Source: Tolypeutes matacus
Lineage: Eukaryota > Chordata > Mammalia > Cingulata > Chlamyphoridae
Assembly (NCBI GenBank): GCA_026826555.1
Contig: JAKSZT010054570.1
Span: 878,292-942,291 of the forward strand
Direction: 5' to 3'
DNA length: 64,000 bases
Shown here: positions 37,601 to 49,600 of the stretch, piece by piece
Position numbering within the stretch: the stretch's first letter is position 1
Layout of the letters: each line of letters begins with the position of its first letter
The notes under the pieces: model-generated
Databases searched by the model: none
What the model was told of the DNA's origin: nothing
The model's input: only the letters and a program-made list of their open reading frames with translations
Position numbers and translations under genes: made by a program

Positions 37601-40600
37601 ATTTATTCATTCATTAATCCCCCCCACTTGCTTCTTGTGCTCGCTGGGTCAGCTAACTGCGCCACGCGGGCGGGCTTGCCTTCACCAGGAGGCCCCAGGA
37701 ACCGAACCCGGGGCCTCCCATATGGTAAACGGGAGCCCTACTGATTGAGCCACAGCTGCTTCCCTGAAAGTACCAAGTTTTTAAAATTACAATTATACTA
37801 ACTCCTCTATTCACTATTAAAATATTTTATTGTCAGTTTGGTTAAACAGGGAAACAAATACTGTTTCACAGAGACCTATGATCCCATTTAACAAAATGTT
37901 CAAACCTGACTTTTAACATTTCACTGTCCCCAAATCAAACTCCAAATAGCTTATCAGAATGGACAACGATACCATACTAATCAATGTTTATCTGCTCCGC
38001 ACTTTGGAAGACCCCCTTACGGAAAACGGAAACTTAATATCAGCCAGTCAGAACATTTCCTCCCTTGCTTCCATGTTTGCCATATATAAGCTTCTTTTCA
38101 CATGTGGTTTGGATGCTATTGTAAACTGTTCCAATAAACTCCCATAAATAACACCTTGTCTAATATTTTTTAGCAATGACAGAATCATTTTAGTAATAAT
38201 ACTAGGACCTTATTTTGCCTTTTTCACTCTTATTCTCTCATAAATGAATGGTGGAATTTTCAAGAGACTACAGAACATGCCACACAGTTACAGACTGAAG
38301 GCAGAAGCAGATGTGAGTATGTGGCTATTGTCTATTCAGCTAGGCATTAAAGCGATTTGAAAAAAATGTGAAAATTCAAAAGAATGAGAAAGAGAAAAAG
38401 GGAAAAAGAGGTGGAAGAGAAAAACTGTGCATGCCACCCCATGCCATTCCTCTCCCACATCCAGCACCCAGAGGGCCAGCTGTAATCCATACTCAAGGTT
38501 TGGGGGTTTGAAAGGCTAAGTGACAGTGGGGCATTTGAGGTGAAGGAAGGGCCCGTGGGGAGGGTCCTCTGGGGAGGGGGAGCTCTGGGCACACAGAGGG
38601 CAGTGGGAGGTGGCTGGGCTCCTGGGGTAGGGGCAAAGCAGAGCCGGAGATGAGAAAGGGTCAGAGAGGAGGTGGGCGGTACTTCCGGAATTTTGCTTCG
38701 GGCTGTTTCCTCTCCAATCCCCAATGGCCAAGGCAGCTGCCACTTAAGGACCTAGAAACAAAACTTTCTTTCTCTCCTTACCACCAGAAACTTAACCAGT
38801 TAGAGATGTACACGAGGAAGCAAACACCCGAGAAAGGGAGACACTCAGTAAATCACACCTTAGCCTGGGATTCCGACATATAATCCAGCTTCCTGGCAGC
38901 ATCCTCAGGCAGGGGATGAACTTACAGTGATTCTCTACTACTTCTGACATCGGGTGCAGACTTGGGGTTGACTTGCAAGGCCCCGCACCATGGGTCCCTA
39001 ACCCCATCCTACTTGCCCAGACCCACTCCCTCACTCACTGCGTCCACCCTGTCCACCATGCTTCTGTGTCCTCTCGCCAGGGACACTGTCACTTTTCTCC
39101 TTCACCCACTAAATCATAGCCATCTTTCAAGTTCAAGAATGCCACAAACTAACTGGAAATATTTAAAACTAACTGGACATATTAGGATTCAATTCAAGTG
39201 GAAGGAAGCAAGCACGCAGCTTTCCATACACCAGGAAGCTGGCCTCAATTTAGTATGCCCTATGTTGAGCTTCTCATACTGTTTCTGGAGGCTTTTGGAG
39301 TCTTACTGAATGATTTGGGTTATTGCCTGAATCAAAAAGTTACTATTACACAGGTGCCAGCTTATAAATTAAATGATAGTGAGCAAAGAGTTGCTCATTG
39401 AGTCTAAACTGTGATGGTTGTGATGCTTGCTGGAAATGGCACCTTCTAAGAGGAGAAGGCTGGGGTAAGGTAAAGGATGGGTGAGCAATGCTCTCATGTT
39501 CTTTATTAATTAATTTGATCCACTCTTCTCTCCTTGGAGTATTAAGGGAACATCTTTTATTCTCTCTGAACTTAACCAGATGTAGCTGGACATTGGGCTC
39601 CAGGGCCCAGACACAGCTGCGTTGCAGGCACCCCTCACAGAAGAGGGCAGGTGTGGGGGGCACCCACGTCAGATGACGTGGGCTCCAGAGACAAGTTGGC
39701 AATGCTGCTCTCAGAGGATCCCAGTAAAAGGTGGCAGTGACTCGCCAGCACACATATCACTCAAGGTCCAGGCGGCATCTTTGAAAGGCATCTTTGGCTT
39801 TGTGGCCTGTGGGGGGATATCCTGCAACTGCCCACATCTCTTAAAAGCACCCCTGGGGCCTGGTGCAGGGCTTTTAGGCCCTGATATTTCCTGAAATCCT
39901 AAACCTCACTCCTCCATACGCAGAGATACCTGGCCCCTGATGGAGGCCAGGAGCTATCACCAGGAGAGGTGGGCTTCACCAGCCTCCCAGCTGGAAGCCA
40001 AGACAGGGCAGCTCGAAACCATCACTCAGTCCTCCCACCCACCCGAAACAGTTTAGGAGAAGCAGGAAAACCCAGTGCATCTCACCCCACCTAGAACACA
40101 TACCCAGAAAGGTGCCATCACGTGGAAAGGAGCAATTGAGCTCTGACACAAGTTTTACCCAAGCCCCTTTGAAAAATCATTTCTGACTAAAGACAGAATA
40201 TTAAAGGGGACAAAAACTAATGAGACAGTTGGGGTTAAGGAGAGAGAAAAAGAAAAGAAAAACCACGTCACCAGTTTCACTGCTCTCCTGCCAACAACTT
40301 ACTGGTTCTTGGAAGTAGAACTGGTAATCAAAGACAGGGATGGCTCTGATCGTCTCCACAATGGGCTTTTTGGGGTCTACTGGCATGAAGGGAGTATTCA
40401 AACTGGCCACTGCCCTAGGAAATAAACAGCACCAAGACAGACTCTGTAAGAAGAATGGTCTACAAGAACCAGAAGGGGCCTTACAAGTTGAAATTCAAGT
40501 TCAGAGAGGAAAACCACATGTTCAAGGTCTCACACCAGCAGTGTGTAGAATTAGATCAGAACTCAGATTTCTTAACTCCCAGCCCAGTGTTTTCCCCACT

Positions 40601-43600
40601 GAACAACATATCTATGTTTCTTAGACAAATATGTAGTCACACACACAGGTTACATGTACTATATCTACTCTAATGACAGTATGTGGACATATTTTTAATG
40701 TATTAAGCTTTTTCATTCATTCATTCATTCACTCACTCACTCACTCACTCACTCACTCACTCACTCATGGAGTGTCTCCTCTGTGTTGAGTGTAATTCCA
40801 TGCTATATACCAGGAAAGGGAAAAATATAAAATATAAAACATATATATATATATATATAGTTTCTCTCCTCAAGGAACTTATTCTAGTTTAATAAGGAAG
40901 CATAGACAAATACACAGATGATTATATTATGAGGTAGATTCTGATAGGAGCCATAAGAACAGCACAAAATGCCGTGTGAGTTCAAAGGATGTAAGGAATT
41001 TCTGGATTTAGGCATCATGGAAGACTCTTGGGAAGAGAGAGCATTTAAACTTGGCCTTTAAGGATGGGTAGAGTTGGGGAGGGAAAACAATAACTGTGAC
41101 GGAAACATCATGAAGTAGCATCAGGAAATTCTCGAAGGGCAGCAAAGCTTGCAGTTTAGTTTGATGAAGCAAGACATCTATGGTAAAGGCCAAGCATCTA
41201 ATGGGAAATAAAGGCAGAACGGCAGATGGAAGCAAGGCCACGATGGGCCATGGGTCTGAGCTTGATGCTGCAGAAAGCCAAGAGCTGCTAAGGGCTTCTG
41301 AGAAGTGGGGAGCATGGATCCAAGTTGCAGTCTAGGAAGATTCTCCAGAAGTGATCCATCACATGAATGGGGGGAACCAGAGGCAGGGAGCTCAACCAGC
41401 ACATGGATGCAGCAGTCACTTCAAGAGGGACAGGGTGGCGGCAGTAGGAGTGAAAAGAGAGGGGAGAACCTGTGACAATCGACAGAATGGACAAAAATTA
41501 CAGTTAGTGCCTTGACTCGCTGTAGCCCTGATACAGTTAGCCTGTCTGGTTAATAAGGGATTCCGTATCCCACTCTTACCCGCAAGAGACGTCTTTCCAG
41601 ATCTCTCCTGGGAAGAATTGAGAAGGAAGAATATTTGGGGGAAAATAAAGAATAGGAGGAATAGGATAATGAGGGCAAACAAAAGAATCAGTGAAAGGAG
41701 TGATGAGGTTTAGGCCAGTGCCATCCAGTAGAAACACAACCCGGGCCACGCATGTAATTTTAAATTTTCTAGTAGCCACATTAAAACAAGTAAAAAGAAA
41801 CAGGTGGAACTGACTTTCATATTTTATTTAACCCAATATATCTAAAATAATAATTTCAACATGTAATCAACATAAAAATTATTAATGAGATAGTTTACGT
41901 TTTTTTTTGCACTAAGCCTTCCAAATCCGGGGTGCAGTTTGCACTCACAGCCCACCTCAATTTGGACTCACCACATTTCAAGTGGTCAGTAGTGACATGT
42001 GGCCAGTCGTGCCATGGTGGACAGGGTGGGTTAGGGTATAGAATAAGTTCTATTAATGGCCACAGGTTTCTAATGTTATAACAGTGAACCTATTTTAAGC
42101 ATTACTTAAATCACAAGCCAAGAAATTCTAACTTTTACTAAAGATTCTGAGTAAAATAGGGCTGGTTTGTTTTTTCTTTAAATCACCTTGAATGTAGCTT
42201 ATTCTATACATAAAAAAGTTGTCATCACAAAATGAGATGACAGGATATGAATGCTGCTGCTAACTATTAGATTAGAACAAGCTATACCACAGCCTCCTTT
42301 GGGAAGTAAAATCTCCAAGTGATTGGCAAAGGCAGGGTGTAAAAGGGTATTATTGGCCCAGCAGGTAGAAGCCCCTTAAATTAAACAGGTCACGGGCAAC
42401 ACCGGCAGCTTATCTCAATAGAAAGCCAAAACTAAGGAGGAAACGAAATATCCCATCTAAGCCTCCCCAAATCATTGTCTGGCTAGAAACGTGATGATCA
42501 ATGCAGTCAACCTTTTTAAATAACAGATTTTCCCAAGCCCAGAAATGCTGTGTCCCACCATCCACAGGCCTGGAAGGATGTCTCAGTTTCTTCCCTCCCG
42601 CCTAGGATTCAGCAATAAGGCTGTGTGAATGACAGCAGATTTAGAAGAAGCAACCACTGTGAGACCTAATGATGGGCAGGAGAAAAACAGGAAGAATAAG
42701 AAGAGAAATCTGAACCCAGAGGATGTTTGGGTGCCTTGGATGTGACGTTATTCTGAGCAAGACTTCATCTGATACTATAAAATGGTGGGTGATTTGGGAC
42801 CCCACTTTGTTTTTTGTAGATGTTTTTAAATTCTCACAGGAGAGGGACATTAAGTTTAATAAAATGACAAGAAGGGACCAGGTTTTAAACTATGTCCCCA
42901 ATACATGTCTATATTAGAAAGTGAATTATGAGAAAGTTGGTGAAATAAAGATTTATATTTTTATTTTGAAAAAAAAAAAAAAAAAAAAATGACAAGAAGG
43001 TGTTTTACCTCCTCAAAGGTAGAGACCATATGCTTGTCACTTTACTTCCTTTCGTTCTCAAGAAACATTAGATACCATCTTACAGAGTAACTTTTCAGTA
43101 AATCCAATTTTTAAGAATGAAGTACCTACTTCTACTTTGAATGAAAGAGAGGACGGACAGAGAGAGGTCAGAGAGATCAGAAGAACAACAGCATGAAAAC
43201 TTTAAAAATATTTTAGGAAACAGTCAATTCTTTATATTCTTCGACATAATCCCACAATTTGAGCTGGGTTTGAGCTGAACAAAATTCTCCGGTGGTTCCA
43301 TTCTCATAAATTTACCCAAATAAAAAGTAACTGGGTTAGGGACATATGGGTGGCTGCTAAGGGTGACATTTATTTAATGTGCTAAGATGTGACCGAGGGA
43401 GGTCAGACAGGCTTTGGCTTCAGGCTGCCAGCTCCAATGGGGTGTGGGCACAAGGACCACCCAACACTCTGGGTTCCAGATCTGTCATCTGAAAGCTCCC
43501 ACCGGTGCCTTGAAATGTCATTCTAACTAATGATTATGAAGGATATGACAGTGATGATGAAATGCCAATCTAACCTTACATTTGTATGGTATTGTGCAGG

Positions 43601-46600
43601 TTGTGCAACAGGGTAGGAATCACTATCACCACTTTGTGGCTGAGACAACCAAAGCCTAAGAAGTGAAGTGATCTGTCATACAGCTGTTCGGAGCAGAATT
43701 GAAGACGAGACGTTCTGACTCCCAGGCTAGGGTTGAAGTCTCTCCTGGTACTCAACTCTATGAATCTGACACCCTTTCTGCTTTACCCTCTTCTCTCAAA
43801 GTCAACTATAATTCCCCCGTGTTCCAACTGAAATAATCAGGCCCCACTTTTTTGTTCCATTACCAACGGGGCAGGCCTTGCTTCCTAAGACTTTAGCCCA
43901 GTAAACCCTCTGAACTGATGTATTAATGGGCACTAAGCAAATGTGTTACCATCCCGGAGAAGCAATTTGTCTTAAAGAAGTTTTCTGGGATTAAAAACCT
44001 CAGGAACAGTTCTAATGGGAATTCTAGGCATCTGCCCCCTGTCCAGTCATAGCCAAATCAATTTCCTGTCGCTCGTGGCCTAATTACCTCACTCTCTCGG
44101 GGTAGAAGAGAGCCATGTTCCACACCAGCGCGCCTCCCCAGTCATGGCCAATGAACACGGCTTGCGAGATACCCTAGGGAAAAAGAAAGAAGGCAACCGA
44201 ATGGGTGCAGGTTTCTGGAATGGGGTCCTGAGCGCCCCCATCAGGCCCAGCCCTCAGCTGACAATCCTTTCACTTTCTAGCAAACCCTTCACCAACCCAC
44301 AGTAGCTTTTCCAAACGCCCACTCTCTTCAAGCTTCTATTTCTGCCCATCACTGGCCCCACGTGCATACTACACAAATGACCAGCCTTTTTAATTTTCAC
44401 AGAAAACTGAGGCCACTGGCCACAAGTTCCCTTTACCTCTCTACCCTCCTTCAAATCAAAATTGTTTCACTTCTCTCTTTTTCTCCCTCTGTTTTAAAGG
44501 AAGTATGACTTACCTGCTACCCTCCCTCTTTATTACATATTAATCTTTCATTTAGTGATTATGATTCTACTCTCCTCTTCCACTCTTTTGGGGAGTTTTC
44601 TTCCCTTAATTCACCACTGAAAATTCAAAAGCATCTTTAAGCTCTCCCTTTCTCCCTGTATCTTCCTTTCTGTTGCTACTAACAAGGACAATAACACTCT
44701 CTCTCTTTTTTTTTTGCATGCATACTGTGTCCCAATCACTGTACCAAGTGTTTTTACACCCATCATCTGGAATTCTTCCAATAAGCTTCCAATACCCATT
44801 TTACAAATGAGCAGACAGGCTCGCAGAAGTCAGGGGACTTGTCCAAGGCCACAGAGATGGCCAGTGGTAGAGCTGCAGTGTAGACTCAGGGCTCTCCAGA
44901 CTAAAATTGGGTTCTCTCTTTTACCTCATGACAACCCCCTTCAGCCACCTAAGGGTCTTTCAGATCCTCCCCAGGCTTACCACCATCTTGAAACATGGTT
45001 CCTTGACTCAGCTCCCTGTCATAATCCTGTCTCAACACTATTGTCCAACTCCTCCCTGACTACCTTAAGTCCCTGCAGCTTGGCTTCTTCTCTGCTACCC
45101 CCAAGTCCACACTGATATCTCTCTCTTAAAGGCTATTAATCACCAATAATAGTTTCCCCCCCACCCCTTGGTTCTCACCATTCTACCTGCTTTGCAGTAT
45201 CAGGCCCTTACTTTAAAGCTTATCTCCTTTGGCTTCCATGACATTATGCTTTCCAGATGCTTCTCTTACTTCACTGGGCCTACTTCCTCTACTACCTCTT
45301 AAATGTAGTACTTCAAGGCTCAGCCCTCTAGTCCCCGCTCTCTTTATGAACACTGTCCTCAGAGCTCATCTACTCCAGTGGCTTCAACTGTCACCTCCAG
45401 GTAGAAGATGACCACCAAGTGTGTGATTTGCCCAGGCTCCTTCTTATGTGACCCATTAACGACTGGGTCAGGGGTGGCATCTGGTCCAGCTGGCAGCAAC
45501 CACAGGGTCTCCCTTTCAACAATTGGAATAAGAGACTGTTCTCAGCCAGTTGGAAGTATTTCAGATAAAAGGTCATACAGAGTTATGGCTGGGAAGCCAC
45601 CCGGCCATGTCCTCTTAGATGTACCATCACACCCAAAAGATCCAAAACCAATTCCATGGACCTGAGAATTGCAGAGGGCCGGGGCTGTGACATCTTCACC
45701 TCCTGATCTCCTATGGGGTCTGGCACAATGCCTTGCTGTAAAACTGAGACTCATTATGTCATTTCAGATTCTTCTCTCAACTCCCATGTCCAACTAATAG
45801 GACTACATCCTGCTGCTTAATGGCTCTTATCTACCCCTCCACTGTCATCATCCTGGTTTAGTACATCTCTCCTTCAACCCATTTCACAGTGTCTGTATTC
45901 TGTCCCTGTAACCTAATTGTGGAGATAGACAGTGGGATGAGGGTGTTATAGGGTTGGAATCTCTGGCATGGTATGTGTGCTTTGAGAAAGCATATTTTTA
46001 AATCACCATTGCTTGATTTGTTTTCATTTGTTAAAACTTATTTGATATTCCAAACAATGTTAAATAAAAGTATTCGATTTTAGATTTATCAAAAGGGATG
46101 TAAAATTTAAAAAGTAGTGAAATAATATAGTCTGTAGGATATTTTCCAAACTTCTTTACCTGACATTCAAGACTCTGCCCTGGTTGGAAGGAAGCAAAGG
46201 TATCTATTCCATAATGTGTCTTGTTAAAAAAAAAGGCAACAGTAACAAAAAACTGGCCTCCATCCTGTTCTCCAAACTCTCTTTGTTCTTTTGCCACCTT
46301 TGTCTTTATAATTCCTCCTTACCAACTAACCCTCACACCACCCCAAAGTGTCCTAACCCAGTCCTTACTCTTCTCTCCTCTAGGTCTCTAACAGCTGACA
46401 CCTTCAAAGGAGGTTTACATCTTTTATTAAATTCCCAGGCCCAAATAGAATTCTCCAAAAGAAATCAATTCAAAGTAGGGGTCACTTACCAACTTATCCA
46501 GGAAGGTTACCATGTCCTGAGAAAAGAAAAGGAAAGAGAGAAGGAATAAGAAATTGTCTCTACCCACTTCAGACCCTTCAACATCAGCTTCTTCCTTTCA

Positions 46601-49600
46601 TTTCCAGCATCTGCTCAGTAATCAGGCAGATGCCCAACATGCATGGCAAATTATTTAGTATACGTTAGTACGTATTGCTAAGCAGAAGATTTTAAGCTCC
46701 TCTAGGACAGTAATCACAGATTCTCTGGTGGGGGAAAGGGGAAAGGAACCTGCACAGGAGCAGTTTCACTGCTTGCCCTGCCCTTAGTCCCTGAGGGGGC
46801 AGCCCCCAGAACTACGTGCTCCTGCTCCTCTTTCCCCAACACAGACGACTGCCCCAGGGATGATGGCTAGCCAGGCAGGTCAGCAGCCACCGAGTCTGAG
46901 AAAGGAGTTTGAGCTGTGTGAGGTTTTAGAGATGAAGGGTCATGTCAAGTCAGTGCTGGTGCCATATGCAAAGTGAGCAAGAAATCACCTCCACAACTGA
47001 CTATTTCCCAAACCTACTCCTCCCCAGCCTCCCCTCTAACTTGTCAACACCCAGTGAGGGGCCTCTCTTTATTACAATAGAGTGTCTACAGAACTGCACT
47101 TATTGGCACCTCACATTCATTATTTCCTTTTACCCTCACAAGGATCTGCAGGATGGGGAGTGGTAGCTCCATTGTGCAGATGAAATGGGCTCCGAAGGTT
47201 TTAAAAGGTCACAAAGCTAGTAGGAGCAGAACTGGGATTGATTCCAGGTCCATTTGATTTCAAAAATGCAAAAACTATCCTTTTTACTATATAGACCAAC
47301 AACTTCATTTTAAATATTTTCCAGCCTCTTGCATCCTTCCCTCTCACTATCAACTGAGTAATCACAATTAGTAATTTGCTTTCAAAGCTATAAAAGTCCC
47401 TCTTTGGGGGCTGCCGAGATTGCTACTGGCAAGACTTGAAAAACTTAGAAAACGTATGTGATTATATGTCAGTCTCCTACGATTTTAGGAGCTTGCTGAA
47501 ACTAGAGACAATTTCGTCCCCTCTGGACTAGGCCTATTTTGTTTCTTATATATTAAGCAATGAGATAGAAATTTCAGAACAACAGGAAACAAGGACAAGT
47601 CAAAGCGTTTTCCACAGCCCTTTTAATTTCTGCCTGAAATTACTAATAGCATCCAGTTATTTCCCACACTGGTTTCAGTCCTCTGCTCTAGAAATACCTT
47701 CTTCTTGGGAAAGACCAACCAATATAGACACCCTTCTTTGGGGAAGGAGGAAGACAAGGTTTTGCCCACAGCTACAAAGGGAAAAGGTGGTAAAGATGTC
47801 CTGATTCCTTTAGTTACCCCCATTCCCAATCCTGCCCTGAAAACCGAGGGCCCATGGTAACAGATTCATTTGGGGTCAGATCAATGGCAAGTTTCTCACT
47901 ATTCCCCAAAAGCAGCATTAAAAAGGAAGGTGTGGATGACATGCTTCATTGGTTAAAATACGCATTATTTATTTTTTAAAATGGAGGCACATAGATAACA
48001 GTGTAATTTACTTCATGAGCTTATTTTCATCGTTTCCCCAAAGAGAGGAGGAAAGGTATGGGATAGTGTCAGGAGGTCTTTTTAATCCACTAATGAGGAG
48101 TTTGGCTGAGGGTTTCCCAGAAATCCTACAATATGCCTAATAAAGCAGGCCACACGTTCAAGTTCTCAACGAGGACCTAAAAATCAACTGGCCGTCCAGT
48201 GTGAAAGAGAGTGCTCGTGGTTCTAGGTCCTTAAGAGGTGGAGAATTATTCTCCAACTACAGTGATCGGAGAAACTGAGCCCACCGATGGCAACAGAAGC
48301 ACTGATGTAGTAATGTGGGAAATAAATACATGAACCCTTCCATATTCTCCTTCTATGAACATCCAACTGACATTGTTGCCTAAAACCATTCTCTAATGTT
48401 TTATTTAGAGCACCTACAGATTTTCTTTTTTTTAATTTTGGGATTCTCAAAACTGGTTCCTCAGACTCAACTGAGGACCTACTGCTATTTGCTAAGCCCT
48501 CACCTCTTCAACATCTTCTCATTCCCAGCTTTGGAAACAATTCAAACCATGGGATTTTTTTTTCCCCAGAGACTTCCAGATCCTGCTTATAAACGAAAGG
48601 AGAATCAAGGTCAATAGTTCCAGGGGCAGCTGGAATCTTTTATTGCTCCTGGGGTCATCCTAAATTTCATTTTAAATAAAGAATATCTTCATTCTCACAG
48701 CTCCCTGGAAGATCCCAGATCCTGGGGAAATATTTTCCAGAAAGAAGAGTCTAGATCCACAGACTTTCTCAGGGGTCTATCCACACAACTGTCTATTGAA
48801 AAACTCCCTAGGTGCCCTTTGCCATATGCCGGGCAAGAAGAGTAGAATTATACCTGGGTATGTCACAGTCCCTTCATTCCTTTCATACCAACCACCTCAA
48901 TACCAAGACATTACTCAACTAAGCTCCCAAACCTATCAACATCCATCCACCCAATAAAAATTTCTCAGAGCCTACTACAAGCCAAACTGTTAATGCACTG
49001 GAGATAGAGCAAAGAACAAAACAGACAAAAACCCCTGATCTCAGGGAACTTTTGATTTAAAAAAGAGAAGAGGAGGACAGTGGACAGAATACGTCATAAT
49101 GTCCCCTACTCCATTCCCTGAACTACAGTGGTTCTCTTTCTGCCCCAGACCCCTCTAAGTACCCGATGAAAACCATGCCTCGAATTCTACATACACTTCA
49201 AGGAGTTCAAGGTCCCTGCACCATATCATAAGCATCCCTGCTGGATTGCATGCAAGTCACTTCTTTTTGTTTTCCAATAAGCCACTTCTTTTTACTTTTA
49301 AATGAACGACAAAGAGGCTGGAGACTAGTTCAGTTTTATTTCCACATCCAACAAACTGAGAATCATGCTCTAGATTTGGAAGGAACCTTGGATATCATAA
49401 AACCCACTCATTTACAGCATTTTCCACTTGAGATCATGGAGACCTGGAATGGTTAAAAGACACAGTAAAAGGGACAACTGAGTATAGACAAGTCTCCCAA
49501 CTTTAATGAACTTTAGGAGACCTCATCATTGATGACTGGGAATCCTAACACTACAAATGTACAGAAAAAGGGGTTATGGTTTCTTAAGAATGCCCATTCT

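Larger units (their letters stand above)
29252..40302. other. EPHX2 intron 12 (11 kb, the longest)
   Basis: Holds four DAS SINEs, ERV-like LTR pieces, L1-like 3' ends near 29395-29545 and 34590-34930, MIR near 32000-32110, 34300-34440 and 36590-36715, a GGAA-rich tract near 32290-32340 and an AT tract near 34740-34780. No gene is seen in 31700-34000 or 38170-40300. Confidence 0.6.
40415..44087. other. EPHX2 intron 11
   Basis: Holds a tetranucleotide repeat, an old repeat, a hAT-like relic, a small retrocopy and a MIR. 43000-43500 is unassigned. Confidence 0.6.
44174..46489. other. EPHX2 intron 10
   Basis: MIR and L2 sequences are listed separately. 45500-46400 shows nothing else I can assign. 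Confidence 0.6.

Noticed and set aside
40303..40409. Alternative acceptor for EPHX2 exon 12, 5 nt inside the exon
   Set aside because: It would put exon 11 and 12 out of phase and lose Arg-Ala-Val. The outer CCTAG acceptor restores the family sequence.
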